Shown: one piece after another, positions 42,129 through 51,501 of the stretch
Layout of the letters: each line of letters opens with the position of its first letter
Position numbering within the stretch: position 1 is the first letter of the stretch
DNA from: an uncultured Clostridia bacterium
GTDB taxonomy: Bacteria; Bacillota; Clostridia; TANB77; CAG-465
DNA length: 64,000 nt
Reading direction: 5' to 3'
NCBI GenBank assembly: GCA_944387385.1
Contig: CALXES010000008.1
Span: 1 to 64,000 of the forward strand
The notes under the pieces: generated by a model
What the model was told of the DNA's origin: nothing
Database searches by the model: none
The model's input: the letters and a program-made list of their open reading frames with translations, nothing else
Made by a program: the position numbers and the translations under genes

Positions 42129-42587
42129 CTAAATTATATAGTTAAAGATATAGTATATAAATCCTAAAATAACAGACGTAGTAATACCATATACTAAAAC
42201 AGGTCCAGCAATCTTAAACATATTTGCACCAATTCCTAGGACATATCCTTCACTTTTAAATTCTATTGCAGGAGATACAACAGAATTAGAAAAACCTGTT
42301 ATTGGAATTGTAGAACCTGCTCCTGCTATTTTACCAAGTCTTGAATAGACATTTATTGCTGTTAAAAAAGCACCAATAAATATTAAAGAAATACTTGTTA
42401 TGGTACCAGCTTTTTCTTTATCCATATTTAAATTTAGCATTTGATTGAATATAAATTGACCAAGCATACAAATTAAACCTCCGATTACGAAGGCAAAAAA
42501 AATGTTTTTTAAAATAGGACTTTTTTCTGCTTTTTTTGATATTAAATCATTATATTCACTATTTGAAATATTTAAATTTGTATTCAT
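42129..42587 (-). CDS. spoVAC: Stage V sporulation protein AC
   Basis: 152 residues with four hydrophobic segments (NIFFAFVIGGLICMLGQFIF; ITSISLIFIGAFLTAINVY; VLGIGANMFKIAGPVLVYGI) and GSTIPITGFSNSVVSPAIEFKS in shortened form, the family signature. SpoVAC is a mechanosensitive channel part of the DPA transporter. First gene of the unit; a GGTGAT ribosome-binding site precedes it. I could not place a convincing sigma-G promoter upstream. Confidence 0.94.
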   Translation of the reverse strand: MNTNLNISNSEYNDLISKKAEKSPILKNIFFAFVIGGLICMLGQFIFNQMLNLNMDKEKAGTITSISLIFIGAFLTAINVYSRLGKIAGAGSTIPITGFSNSVVSPAIEFKSEGYVLGIGANMFKIAGPVLVYGITTSVILGFIYYIFNYII

Positions 42588-42659
42588 AATATAATCACCA
42601 TTAATACTATTTGCAAAAAAAATCTAAATATAATTTTTATTTATATTTTTTAAAAAATA

Positions 42660-42688
42660 TTGAAATAGAAACAAGAATTTGATATAAT
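42660..42688 (+). promoter_or_regulatory. Sigma-A promoter of the DivIVA-like gene
   Basis: TTGAAA (42660-42665), 17-bp spacer, TATAAT (42683-42688). Confidence 0.78.
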
Positions 42689-42721
42689 GTCTACATATAT
42701 TGGAGCTATGGGGGTAGTAAT

Positions 42722-43141
42722 ATGGAAAACGAGAAAAAGTTTGGAACTGAGATGTTTGGTTATGACAAGAAAGAAGTTGAAGAATATGTAAAGGCTATGA
42801 AGGCTGATTACGAGAGTAAACTACAAGCTGAACGTTCAGATGCTAATAGAATTGCTAACGAGCTTTCTTTGGTTAAAAGAAAACTAGAAAAATATGAAAC
42901 AGACTATATCGCAAAACAAGAAAAAGTTGCTAGTGCTCTAATAACTGCGGAAGATCAAGCAAAGAAAATTATTGAAAATTCAAGAAGTGAAGCTATACAA
43001 GAAAAAGATAGAATCGAACATTTAATTGAAATGGAAAAAGAAAAACTCTTAGATATGAAAAGAGAAGTGATAGATTTAAAAGAAAAAACTGTAGGATTAT
43101 TAGATAAATACAGTCAAGAAATCAATAATCTATTAGATTAG
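42722..43141 (+). CDS. DivIVA-domain protein
   Basis: 139 residues. The N-terminal FGYDKKEVEEYVKAM resembles the lipid-binding DivIVA/GpsB domain, followed by a long coiled coil (about 25-139: ELSLVKRKLEKYETDY; AEDQAKKIIENSRSEA). DivIVA proteins mark curved membrane and organise division or polar proteins. It lacks the FDxxxxGYxxxxVD form of full DivIVA, so a small scaffolding relative is more likely. It precedes spoIIP, with 50 bp between. Confidence 0.8.
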   Translation: MENEKKFGTEMFGYDKKEVEEYVKAMKADYESKLQAERSDANRIANELSLVKRKLEKYETDYIAKQEKVASALITAEDQAKKIIENSRSEAIQEKDRIEHLIEMEKEKLLDMKREVIDLKEKTVGLLDKYSQEINNLLD

Positions 43142-43191
43142 TAATTATATTTAAGTGACCGTAATAAAATAGAACATAGGAGATATGTTTT

Positions 43192-44337
43192 ATGAAAATT
43201 GCGGTTACTTTTTTTAGAAAAGATAGAAAAATACAAAAGATAAGAAAAAATTATATTCATATTAGTAATTCAAATAGTATAAATATAAAAAAATATGAAA
43301 TATTAATAATATTATTTATTACAATTTTTATGGTTTTAAATAGTGAGAATCTAATATATTTAGGAAGTAATTTAGTACAAGTCAAAAATATAGATATATC
43401 TAATGAAAATATTATTTCTTTGAATTCTTTAGCTAATGCAGATAACTATATATTTAAAGAAAAAGAAGAAATAGAAAAAGTACAAAAAGACATTGGAACG
43501 CAAGAAGAGCTTGCAATGGATCAGATGGCTGAAGAATATAAAGATATAACAGCATTTAACGATATAAGCGCAGAAGACATACAAATTATAGCAGAGAATG
43601 AGAGCTATCAGAAGCTTAATATTTGTGGGGTTGATATAACTAATTATTCTACAAATAGAAGTATTGACTTTGAGGCTATACTAAATAGTGAAGATAAATT
43701 TTTTTCAAAATCAATTGATGAAATTCTGTTATATACAACTCATACGTCAGAGTCATATGCAAATAGTGAAAATTATGTTTTTGATTATACAAGTCCAAGA
43801 AGAACTACTGATGGACAATATAATATGTTAGCAGTATCGTCAAAATTTGCATCTAATTTAAACAATAAGGGAATAAATACTATTTGTAGTCTGACACCAC
43901 ATGATTATGGTGAATATAATAGTGCATATACTAATTCTAGACAGACGTTTGAATCTTTAATTGCTCAAAATCCTAATATAGCTATTGCTATAGATGTGCA
44001 TAGAGATGCAATAGAAGATTTAGAATTTGCACCTAAGGTTGAATTTAAAGGATATAAAGTTGCATCTTTAATGCTCGTAATGGGAATAGGGTACGATGGA
44101 GAATATAATCCATATTATATGGAGAACTTAAAACTTGCTCTTCAAATTCAAATACTTGCAAATCAAATATATCCAGGACTTTTTAGACCAATGATAATAC
44201 GTAATTCTGTATATAATCAAGATATAAAATCAAATTCATTTTTAGTTGAAGTTGGGGCATCTGGAAATACTTTAGATGAAGCAATTTTAGCTACTAGATG
44301 TTTATCAAATTTATTAAATATACTATATAAGGATTGA
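43192..44337 (+). CDS. spoIIP: Stage II sporulation protein P
   Basis: 381 residues. One N-terminal helix (about 34-50, YEILIILFITIFMVLNS), a variable region, then the amidase/endopeptidase domain (about 180-380) with the zinc-site motif LLYTTHTSESY, IDVHRDAIED and NSFLVEVGASGNT. It cleaves peptidoglycan stem peptides and cross-links during engulfment, in complex with SpoIID and SpoIIM. The start has ATAGGAGAT. In B. subtilis it follows gpr, which lies 4.4 kb downstream here. Confidence 0.94.
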   Translation: MKIAVTFFRKDRKIQKIRKNYIHISNSNSINIKKYEILIILFITIFMVLNSENLIYLGSNLVQVKNIDISNENIISLNSLANADNYIFKEKEEIEKVQKDIGTQEELAMDQMAEEYKDITAFNDISAEDIQIIAENESYQKLNICGVDITNYSTNRSIDFEAILNSEDKFFSKSIDEILLYTTHTSESYANSENYVFDYTSPRRTTDGQYNMLAVSSKFASNLNNKGINTICSLTPHDYGEYNSAYTNSRQTFESLIAQNPNIAIAIDVHRDAIEDLEFAPKVEFKGYKVASLMLVMGIGYDGEYNPYYMENLKLALQIQILANQIYPGLFRPMIIRNSVYNQDIKSNSFLVEVGASGNTLDEAILATRCLSNLLNILYKD

Positions 44338-44363
44338 TTTGGATATTTTATTTGTGATATAAT
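44334..44363 (+). promoter_or_regulatory. Probable sigma-A promoter of topA
   Basis: TTGATT (44334-44339), 18-bp spacer, TATAAT (44358-44363); the -35 box overlaps the spoIIP stop. Confidence 0.6.
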
Positions 44364-44394
44364 CTAAAATCAGTATGAAAGGTTAGGAGTGTAA

Positions 44395-46371
44395 ATGGCA
44401 AAGTTAGTTATAGTAGAATCTCCTTCTAAAGCTAAAACAATAAAAAAATATTTAGGTGGAGATTATGATGTAATTGCATCACAAGGACATATTATAGATT
44501 TACCTTCAAGTAAACTTGCGGTTGATATAGACAATGATTTTAAGCCTGAGTATAAAACAATGAAGGGAAAAGCAAATATAATTAAAAATATAAAGAAGCT
44601 TGCAAAGGATAAAGATGTAGTTTATCTTGCAACCGACCCTGATAGAGAAGGAGAAGCAATAGCTTGGCATTTAAAAAATGTATTAAATATTAAAGATGAT
44701 GAAAAATGTAGAATAGAATTTAATGAAATTACTAAAAATGCTGTAAAAAAAGCTGTGCAAAAACCTAGAGTGGTAAATCAAGCTTTAGTAAATGCGCAAC
44801 AAGCAAGACGTATACTTGATAGACTTGTAGGATATAAATTATCACCTTTACTATGGAAGAAAGTAAAAAAAGGTACTAGTGCTGGAAGAGTACAGTCTGT
44901 TGCATTAAAAATAATAATAGATAAGGAAAGAGAAATAAGAGAATTTGTGCCTGAAGATTATTATTTAATGTATGCCAAACTAGAAAAAAATGAAGATATA
45001 TTAGTTGCTAAATTTTATGGTGATACAAGTGGAAAAATTGAACTTAAAGATAAAAAGCAAGTTGATAAAATAATTAAGGCAATAGATAATAAGCAATATG
45101 AAGTAATAGATATAAAAAAGAGTGAGAGAAGAAAGAATCCACCAGCACCATTTACAACATCTTCGTTACAGCAAGAAGCTTCAAGAAAACTTGGATTTAG
45201 TGTAAAAAAGACTATGATGGTTGCACAAAAACTATATGAATCAGGTTATATAACATATATGAGAACTGATTCAACAAGACTTTCTGAAGATGCAATGAAA
45301 ATGGCAAAGGAGTACATTACAGATAAATTTGGAAAGGAATATTACTTAAATAGAGAATTTAAGGCTAAGGAAAATGCGCAAGATGCACACGAAGCTATTA
45401 GACCATCAAATCTAGATGCTGTTATGGATTTAGGTAAAGATGAAGAAAAATTATATAGTTTAATAATGAATAGATTTTTAGCATCTCAAATGTCAGTTGC
45501 TTTATATGATACAACTAGAATAAGGCTTAAAGTAGATGATTATATTTTCCACATAAATGGAAGAACAATAAAGTTTGATGGATATATGAAGCTATATATA
45601 GAAGGAAAAGATGATAAAGTAAAATCTAAAAATGATTCTGAAGATGATGAAGATGACGATAAAGCTTTACCCGAATTTTATATAGGAGAAAAATTAAATC
45701 AAAAAGAATTAAAAGCAGATAAAAAGACAACAGAACCACCAGCAAGATACACAGAAGCAAGTCTTGTTAAAGTAATGGAGGAAAAAGGAATAGGAAGACC
45801 AAGTACTTATGCTCCAACAATTTCAACTTTAGAAGAAAGAGTGTATATTGAAAAAGAGGGAAAATATTTAAAACCTACAGAGCTTGGGGAAATTGTAAAT
45901 AAATTATTAGAAGAAAACTTTAAGGAAATTGTGGATGTTAAATTTACTGCAGATATGGAAAATAAACTTGATGATGTAGCAGATTCTAAACAAGATTATG
46001 TTCAGATGCTAAGAGAGTTTTATGAACCTTTTAATAAAAACTTACTTGAAGTTCAAGATAAAATAGAAAAAGTAAAAATTCCTGAACAAGAAACTGATGT
46101 GGTTTGTGAAAAATGTGGAAGAAAAATGGTTATAAAACAAGGAAGATTTGGAAAATTTCTTGCATGTCCTGGCTATCCAGAATGTAAAAATATAAAACCA
46201 TATAATGAATCAATAGATATACCTTGTCCTGAATGTGGCGGAAAAGTTTTAATTAAGCATACTAAGACAAGAAGACCTTTTTATGTATGTGAGAATAATA
46301 CTAATACAGAAGATAGTAAATGCCATTATATATCTTGGACTAAGCCTACATCTAAGAAGAAAGAAGAGTAA
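44395..46371 (+). CDS. topA: DNA topoisomerase I
   Basis: 658 residues. TOPRIM domain at the N-terminus (KLVIVESPSKAKTIKKYLGG; ATDPDREGEAIAWHL), the active-site Tyr in GYITYMRTDSTRLS (about residue 284), and a C-terminal zinc-ribbon region with CEKCGRKMV/CPGYPEC and CPECGGKVL/CHYISW. Relaxes negative supercoils. An acidic insert at about 410-420 (SEDDEDDDK) is unusual but lies in a loop. The topA-trmFO order is conserved in Bacillota. Confidence 0.97.
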   Translation: MAKLVIVESPSKAKTIKKYLGGDYDVIASQGHIIDLPSSKLAVDIDNDFKPEYKTMKGKANIIKNIKKLAKDKDVVYLATDPDREGEAIAWHLKNVLNIKDDEKCRIEFNEITKNAVKKAVQKPRVVNQALVNAQQARRILDRLVGYKLSPLLWKKVKKGTSAGRVQSVALKIIIDKEREIREFVPEDYYLMYAKLEKNEDILVAKFYGDTSGKIELKDKKQVDKIIKAIDNKQYEVIDIKKSERRKNPPAPFTTSSLQQEASRKLGFSVKKTMMVAQKLYESGYITYMRTDSTRLSEDAMKMAKEYITDKFGKEYYLNREFKAKENAQDAHEAIRPSNLDAVMDLGKDEEKLYSLIMNRFLASQMSVALYDTTRIRLKVDDYIFHINGRTIKFDGYMKLYIEGKDDKVKSKNDSEDDEDDDKALPEFYIGEKLNQKELKADKKTTEPPARYTEASLVKVMEEKGIGRPSTYAPTISTLEERVYIEKEGKYLKPTELGEIVNKLLEENFKEIVDVKFTADMENKLDDVADSKQDYVQMLREFYEPFNKNLLEVQDKIEKVKIPEQETDVVCEKCGRKMVIKQGRFGKFLACPGYPECKNIKPYNESIDIPCPECGGKVLIKHTKTRRPFYVCENNTNTEDSKCHYISWTKPTSKKKEE

Positions 46372-46396
46372 CTATAAGTAGCTACTCTTCTTTTTT
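46361..46396 (+). terminator. Terminator after topA
   Basis: AAGAAGAGTA (46361-46370) pairs with TACTCTTCTT (46383-46392) and a T run; overlaps the stop. Confidence 0.82.
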
Positions 46397-46456
46397 ATTT
46401 CATAATCTTGTAAAACATTAGTTTGGATGATATAATAACTTTGAATGGAGAATAAT

Positions 46457-47824
46457 ATGGAAAGAAAAGTTAATATAATAGGAGCAGGACTTGCAGGATG
46501 TGAGTGCGCATATATTCTTGCTAAAAATGGAATAAAAGTTAAATTATATGAAATGAAACCTGATTATAAAAGTGAGGCGCATAAGTCGAATGATTTTGCT
46601 GAACTTGTGTGTAGCAACTCTTTAAAGTCCGAGTCACTTACAAATGCTTGTGGATTATTGAAAAAAGAGATGGAAATGCTTGGAAGTCTTTTTATAGAAG
46701 CTGCATATAATGCAAGAGTACCAGCTGGACAAGCATTAGCTGTAAATAGAGATATTTTTTCTAAATATATAACAGATAAAATAAAAGATAATAGGAATAT
46801 AGAAGTAGTTTATAAAAAAATTGATAATTTAGATGAGATAGAAGGAATAAAAGTTGTTGCTACCGGTCCTCTTACAGATAATACGTTAATGAATAATCTA
46901 AAAGAAAAAATAGGACAAGAGGATTTGTATTTTTATGATGCAGCAGCACCAATCATATCAAGAGATTCCATCAATATGAGTATTGCTTATTGGGGAGATA
47001 GATACGAACAAGAAAGACAAAAAAGTGAAAGTATAGAAGAATGGAAAGAAAGACTAAGTAAATTACCTGAGGCGGATTATCTTAATTTACCAATGAATAA
47101 AGAAGAATATGAAAATTTTTGCAATGAGTTAGTAAATGCTGAGGTTGTAACACTTCATGATTTTGAAAAGAAAGAGATTTTTGAGGGATGCATGCCAATT
47201 GAAGTTATGGCAAAAAGAGGAATAGATACATTAAGATTTGGACCTCTAAAACCTGTAGGATTTACAGATTTAAGAACTGGTAGTAGACCATATGCAAATG
47301 TTCAGCTTAGAATGGAAAATAAAGAGGGAGAATCATTTAATCTTGTTGGATTTCAAACAAATTTAAAATTTGGAGAACAAAAGCGAGTATTTTCTTTAAT
47401 TCCTGGACTTGAAAATGCTGTTTTTGAAAGATATGGAGTAATGCATAAAAATACTTATATAAATGGAGGAAAGCTATTAGATAATAATTTCTGTTTAAAG
47501 AAAGACAGTAGTATATATTTTGCAGGACAAATTTCAGGTGTAGAAGGATATGTAGAATCTGCTGCTTCTGGTATGATGGTAGCATATAACATTATTGAGA
47601 GATTTAATGGAAATAGAATAGCATTTCCAGAGGACACAATGCTTGGAAGTTTAGCAAAATACGTTTCTACAGAAAATATAAATTACCAACCAATGAATGC
47701 TAATTTTGGAATAATTAAGCCTTTAGATAAAAAAATTAGAGACAAAAAGCAAAAGTACACAACTCTTGCAAATATTTCTTTAGAAAGTATAAAGAGACTT
47801 AAAGAAGATCGATCTTGGAGGTAA
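46457..47824 (+). CDS. trmFO: Methylenetetrahydrofolate-tRNA-(uracil-5-)-methyltransferase
   Basis: 455 residues from ATG 46457 (GGAG at 46448). N-terminal FAD-binding NIIGAGLAGCECAYILA, Cys in LVCSNSLKSES, and the C-terminal signature YFAGQISGVEGYVESAASG. Makes m5U54 in the T loop of tRNAs using folate and FAD. The last codons form the ribosome-binding site of holA (TTGGAGG). Confidence 0.96.
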   Translation: MERKVNIIGAGLAGCECAYILAKNGIKVKLYEMKPDYKSEAHKSNDFAELVCSNSLKSESLTNACGLLKKEMEMLGSLFIEAAYNARVPAGQALAVNRDIFSKYITDKIKDNRNIEVVYKKIDNLDEIEGIKVVATGPLTDNTLMNNLKEKIGQEDLYFYDAAAPIISRDSINMSIAYWGDRYEQERQKSESIEEWKERLSKLPEADYLNLPMNKEEYENFCNELVNAEVVTLHDFEKKEIFEGCMPIEVMAKRGIDTLRFGPLKPVGFTDLRTGSRPYANVQLRMENKEGESFNLVGFQTNLKFGEQKRVFSLIPGLENAVFERYGVMHKNTYINGGKLLDNNFCLKKDSSIYFAGQISGVEGYVESAASGMMVAYNIIERFNGNRIAFPEDTMLGSLAKYVSTENINYQPMNANFGIIKPLDKKIRDKKQKYTTLANISLESIKRLKEDRSWR

Positions 47825-47826
47825 AA

Positions 47827-48735
47827 ATGAGTAATATCTATTTGTTTTATGGTGAAGAAAAGTATGATATAAATCAAAGAATAGAAAAGATAAAAAAAGA
47901 GTTTTCTAATTTAGAGGTTGGTGTTAATTTATTTTATATAAATTCAGAAAATGTAGATGAACTTGAGAATATTACCCAGGGAGTATCATTTTTTGGAAGC
48001 GAAAAGTTAATAATTATTAGAAACACTAATTTAAAATTTAATGTTGATATTTTAAAGAATATAGATGAAGATATTAGAGTTATAATAATTGAAGATACTG
48101 TTGATAAAAGATTATCTGAATATAAGCAATTATCTAAGATAGCAGAATGTATAGAGTATAAGCATTTAGATGAAAGACAAATGACTCAGTTTATAATTCA
48201 GATTTTAAAAAAATATAATGTTAACATATCGTATGATGATGCACAATATATGCAAAGCGTATGCGGAGATGACAAGTATAACAATATTAATGAACTTCAA
48301 AAATTAGTAATATATGTACAAAATGGAGGAACAGTAACAAAAGAGATTATAGATAAGGTATGCTCTAAGACACTTAATGCTAAAATTTTTGATGTGCTAG
48401 ATGACATTATAAATAAAAGAAAAAGCATAGCAATAGAAGAATTAAATTCTCTTCTTAAACAAAAAGAGCCGATTGTTAAAATTTATATAATGCTTTATAA
48501 ACAATTTAAACAACTATTTATGATAAAGCTTCTAAAAAATTCAGGAGACAAGAATATTGCACAGACTTTGGGAGTTGCACCGTTTATTGTTAAAAAATTA
48601 TCTGCTTCATGTGATAAATATTCAGAAGAAGAATTAAAAAACATTATATATGCTTTTGATAATTACGATAAAAAAACAAAAAATGGTGATATGGATTTTG
48701 AGATAGGATTAAAAGAAATAATATGTATGTTATAG
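47827..48735 (+). CDS. holA: DNA polymerase III subunit delta
   Basis: 302 residues from ATG 47827, with GGAGG at 47817-47821. NIYLFYGEEKYDINQRIEKI at the N-terminus, an AAA+-like clamp-loader core without a functional Walker A, and a C-terminal collar domain (YIMLYKQFKQLFMIKLL). Opens the sliding clamp. rpsT, which often follows holA, is absent; gpr follows. Confidence 0.92.
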   Translation: MSNIYLFYGEEKYDINQRIEKIKKEFSNLEVGVNLFYINSENVDELENITQGVSFFGSEKLIIIRNTNLKFNVDILKNIDEDIRVIIIEDTVDKRLSEYKQLSKIAECIEYKHLDERQMTQFIIQILKKYNVNISYDDAQYMQSVCGDDKYNNINELQKLVIYVQNGGTVTKEIIDKVCSKTLNAKIFDVLDDIINKRKSIAIEELNSLLKQKEPIVKIYIMLYKQFKQLFMIKLLKNSGDKNIAQTLGVAPFIVKKLSASCDKYSEEELKNIIYAFDNYDKKTKNGDMDFEIGLKEIICML

Positions 48736-48742
48736 AATAAAA

Positions 48743-48783
48743 GCACCTTTATTTATACATAATTGTATATAGAGGTGTTTTTT
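48743..48783 (+). terminator. Terminator hairpin merged with the gpr ribosome-binding site
   Basis: CACCT (48744-48748) plus a T/A-rich arm pairs with AGGTG (48773-48777) via TATAC/GTATA, with a two-base bulge. Six T follow and then the gpr ATG. The GAGGTG ribosome-binding site of gpr (48772-48777) is the 3' arm. Confidence 0.75.
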
Positions 48784-49659
48784 ATGAATAAAATTAAATA
48801 TAATACTGATATGGCTGATGAAAGAGTAGACGAATATAAAGTAATAAATAATATGAGCAGTATTGATGGTATAGAAATAACTGAAGAAAAATTTAATGAG
48901 TTTAAAATTACACAGGTTAATGTATTAAATCAAAATGGAGCAGATGCAATTGACAAAAAAATAGGTAAATATATTACTTTTGAAATGGATAATGTAAAAT
49001 ATCTTGATAATAAAGATAAAATTATTTTAAAATTAAATGAGTATTTAAAAGAGTTAATTAATACGCATGATTCTGTTATGGTAGTCGGTCTTGGAAATTT
49101 ATATGTAACTCCTGATGCTCTTGGATCAAAGGTAGTAAATAGTATTGATGTTACAAGGCATATTTTAAAACTAGCAAAAGAAATGGTAAGTGAAAACACA
49201 CGTGAAGTTAGTGCTATTTGTCCGGGTGTAATGGGAAACACGGGTATTCAAACAAGTGAAATAATATCCTCAGTATCCCAAATTGTAAAACCAAAGTATA
49301 TTATAGTTATTGATAGTTTAATGTCAAAATCAATAAAAAGAGTTGGAGCGTCAATCCAACTTAGTAATACAGGGATAACTCCAGGTTCAGGGATTACGGG
49401 ATTTAATAATTCTATTGATAAAGATTCAACAGGAGCAACAGTTATATCTTTAGGTGTACCTATGGTAGTGGATATGGCAACAATAACTAATGATGCTTTA
49501 AATAAAATTGAAAATAAGGACGATGAAAGAGGAGATAGATACTATAAGATAGCAAATATTTTAGATACAGAAAATTATATAGTTACTCCTAAAGATATAG
49601 ATGAATTAATTCAAATTATGTCTGATATAATTTCAGAGAGTATAAACAGAGCAATGTAA
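48784..49659 (+). CDS. gpr: Germination protease (GPR endopeptidase)
   Basis: 291 residues from ATG 48784. NTDMADERVDEYK is the N-terminal propeptide region. VMVVGLGNLYVTPDALGSKV, CPGVMGNTGIQTSEII and IVIDSLMSKSIKRVGASIQ are family signatures. Degrades small acid-soluble spore proteins in the first minutes of germination. The start codon follows GAGGTG and a T6 spacer, both part of the hairpin that ends holA. Confidence 0.95.
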   Translation: MNKIKYNTDMADERVDEYKVINNMSSIDGIEITEEKFNEFKITQVNVLNQNGADAIDKKIGKYITFEMDNVKYLDNKDKIILKLNEYLKELINTHDSVMVVGLGNLYVTPDALGSKVVNSIDVTRHILKLAKEMVSENTREVSAICPGVMGNTGIQTSEIISSVSQIVKPKYIIVIDSLMSKSIKRVGASIQLSNTGITPGSGITGFNNSIDKDSTGATVISLGVPMVVDMATITNDALNKIENKDDERGDRYYKIANILDTENYIVTPKDIDELIQIMSDIISESINRAM

Positions 49660-49725
49660 TTTATATATTGATTTTTATTTATAATTAGTATAAAATATCA
49701 TTATGGTTTTAGGAGGAAAAAACAT

Positions 49726-50931
49726 ATGACGAAAAATAGAATAGGTATGATATTAGTTATACTAATGTTTTCAATACTAACATTTAATGTTACTTTTGCT
49801 GCTGAGATTTTTGATAATAAAAGCACAAGTGAAGTATATAAAGTTAGTGAAGACGATTCATCGTTTGATCTTCCATTTATTAGAGTGGTAGATAATAGGA
49901 TTGAGGTAGATAAATCAATTTCACAAGTGGGACTTTTTATGAGTACAAACTCAATTGAAGTAACTGAACCATTAGAAGGTGTCCAAGTATTTTATGGAAA
50001 TGATACAGTAAGACTCAATGCAAGTACTCAGTATCCAGTTATATTTACTACAGGTAATGTTGTAATAAATGGAGAGATTGAAAATACAACGTTTATATAT
50101 TGTAATGGAACAATTACTGTAGGAGAAGATGCAAATATTAAGGGCAATTTAATATGCTATTCACCTAAATTAGAAATTAATGGTCAAATTGATGGAAATA
50201 TTTTAGGAAATGTTACAACTTTAGATATAAATAATACTATAAAAGGTAAAGTTAGAATGCAAGTACAACAAGTTAACTGCCTAGAAGGGGCAGTTGTTGA
50301 AAATGAAATGCAATTTACTACAACAAATGCAGATCTTTCAATTCCTGAAAGTGTGGGAACAGCTACAATTGATGTGATTTCTGGAAATGATATGCAAATA
50401 GGACAATACTTTTTAGAAATATTAATAGCTACTATAGGAAACATTGTTATATTTTTATTGCTATTAATATTAGTAAAAGGAGAAAGGTTAGAAAGAGTTG
50501 CACAAAACTTAACGAACGGAAGAAAGGTGTTAAAAAACGGAATATCAGCATATATAGGCTTAATTATTAGTATATGTTTTGGAATTGTTTTATTAGCCTT
50601 ACTTACAAAGTTAGGAGTAGCATTATTAATTTTTGCAATAGCTGTAATGATAATATTTACTTTATTAAAAAATGTAATTTTTGGAGTATTTATTGTTGAA
50701 CTTGTTAAAACTAGATATGCAAAACAAGAAATTAAACCTAATAATGTTTTAACAGCAATTATTGTATTTTTAATTTTAGAATTATTAGAAACTATACCAT
50801 ATGTAGGAGAATTAATTAAGTTTATAGTATTTATATTCTCACTTGGAATTATATATTCATTATTAAAAAGAGATAGTGAAAAAGTAGAAGTAGTTAAAGA
50901 AGATAAACAAGAAGTAATTGAAGCAAAATAG
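49726..50931 (+). CDS. Bactofilin-like envelope protein with membrane domain
   Basis: 401 residues. A signal peptide (about 5-26, GMILVILMFSILTFNVTFA) is followed by a right-handed beta-solenoid-like region (about 85-195: GVQVFYGNDTVRL, GNVVINGEIENTTF, GEDANIKGNLI, KLEINGQIDGNILG) resembling polymer-forming bactofilins. About four membrane helices follow (220-375), then an acidic/basic tail. The combination of an extracytoplasmic bactofilin-like stretch with helices is seen in Clostridia proteins of unknown function. AGGAGG precedes the start. Confidence 0.78.
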   Translation: MTKNRIGMILVILMFSILTFNVTFAAEIFDNKSTSEVYKVSEDDSSFDLPFIRVVDNRIEVDKSISQVGLFMSTNSIEVTEPLEGVQVFYGNDTVRLNASTQYPVIFTTGNVVINGEIENTTFIYCNGTITVGEDANIKGNLICYSPKLEINGQIDGNILGNVTTLDINNTIKGKVRMQVQQVNCLEGAVVENEMQFTTTNADLSIPESVGTATIDVISGNDMQIGQYFLEILIATIGNIVIFLLLLILVKGERLERVAQNLTNGRKVLKNGISAYIGLIISICFGIVLLALLTKLGVALLIFAIAVMIIFTLLKNVIFGVFIVELVKTRYAKQEIKPNNVLTAIIVFLILELLETIPYVGELIKFIVFIFSLGIIYSLLKRDSEKVEVVKEDKQEVIEAK

Positions 50932-50948
50932 TCATAAAATAAATAGTT

Positions 50949-50998
50949 AAACATAGACTATACCAAAGAAAGAAGGTATAGCTATGTTTAATTTTTTT
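50949..50998 (+). terminator. Hairpin containing the start codon of the rhodanese gene
   Basis: AAACATAG-A-CTATACC (50949-50964) pairs with GGTATAGCTATGTTT (50975-50989), a 15-bp stem with a one-base bulge and a purine loop. A seven-T run follows. The ATG at 50984 lies in the 3' arm, so the structure can both end transcription and hide the start codon. Confidence 0.75.
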
Positions 50999-51349
50999 GG
51001 CGTTAGAAGATCTAGACAAGTTAATAGAAATCTAATATATAATTTAGTTAGTTATGAAAAAGTAAGAGATATGATCTTAGATAATAATAATAATATTCTA
51101 ATAGATGTTAGAAGTAAAAATGAATATGACATATTACATGTTGTAAATGCAGTAAACATACCAGTTTCAAAACTTAGATTTTGTGAAAATGAATATAAAG
51201 ATAAAAACTGTATAATTTTATATTGCTCTAGTGGGATAAGAACTAAAGAGGCTATAACTATACTAAATAGTATGGGTTATAATAATTTGTATATATGGGA
51301 ATATGGATCATTATCTAATTTTCCATATAAAGATATGTTAAAAATATAA
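50984..51349 (+). CDS. Single-domain rhodanese-like protein
   Basis: 121 residues. The core reads ILIDVRSKNEYDILHVVNAVNIP in shortened form DVRSKNEYDI, and the active-site loop is ILYCSSGIRTKEA, with the sulfur-carrying Cys followed by SGIRT, the usual CRxGxR/T class loop. Transfers sulfur between donors and acceptors; partners are unknown here. The ribosome-binding AGAAAGAAGG lies in the hairpin loop. The N-terminus (MFNFFGVRRSRQV) is basic and amphipathic. Confidence 0.85.
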   Translation: MFNFFGVRRSRQVNRNLIYNLVSYEKVRDMILDNNNNILIDVRSKNEYDILHVVNAVNIPVSKLRFCENEYKDKNCIILYCSSGIRTKEAITILNSMGYNNLYIWEYGSLSNFPYKDMLKI

Positions 51350-51413
51350 ATTATGTTAAAAAATTTAACCAGATTAATCTAAAATATTGTTTATTTTTTT
51401 TGTAAGTGATGAT

Positions 51414-51480
51414 AAGTAACTTAAATGAAATATTTTTGTTCTTGAATTTAAATTAAGATTTTTATATAATTAAGTTACTT
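51414..51480. repeat. 11-bp inverted repeats flanking a promoter
   Basis: AAGTAACTTAA (51414-51424) and TTAAGTTACTT (51470-51480) are exact inverted repeats on either side of the -35/-10 pair at 51442-51470. They could be paired operator half-sites for the small FWxxEW gene. Confidence 0.6.
51442..51470 (+). promoter_or_regulatory. Sigma-A promoter of the small FWxxEW gene
   Basis: TTGAAT (51442-51447), 17-bp spacer, TATAAT (51465-51470). Confidence 0.72.
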
Positions 51481-51501
51481 TTTGGAGGTTTATAGTTTAT
51501 T

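Noticed and set aside
42588-42660. Sigma-G promoter for spoVAC
   Set aside because: No pair of elements near the sigma-G consensus at the right spacing could be found by eye.
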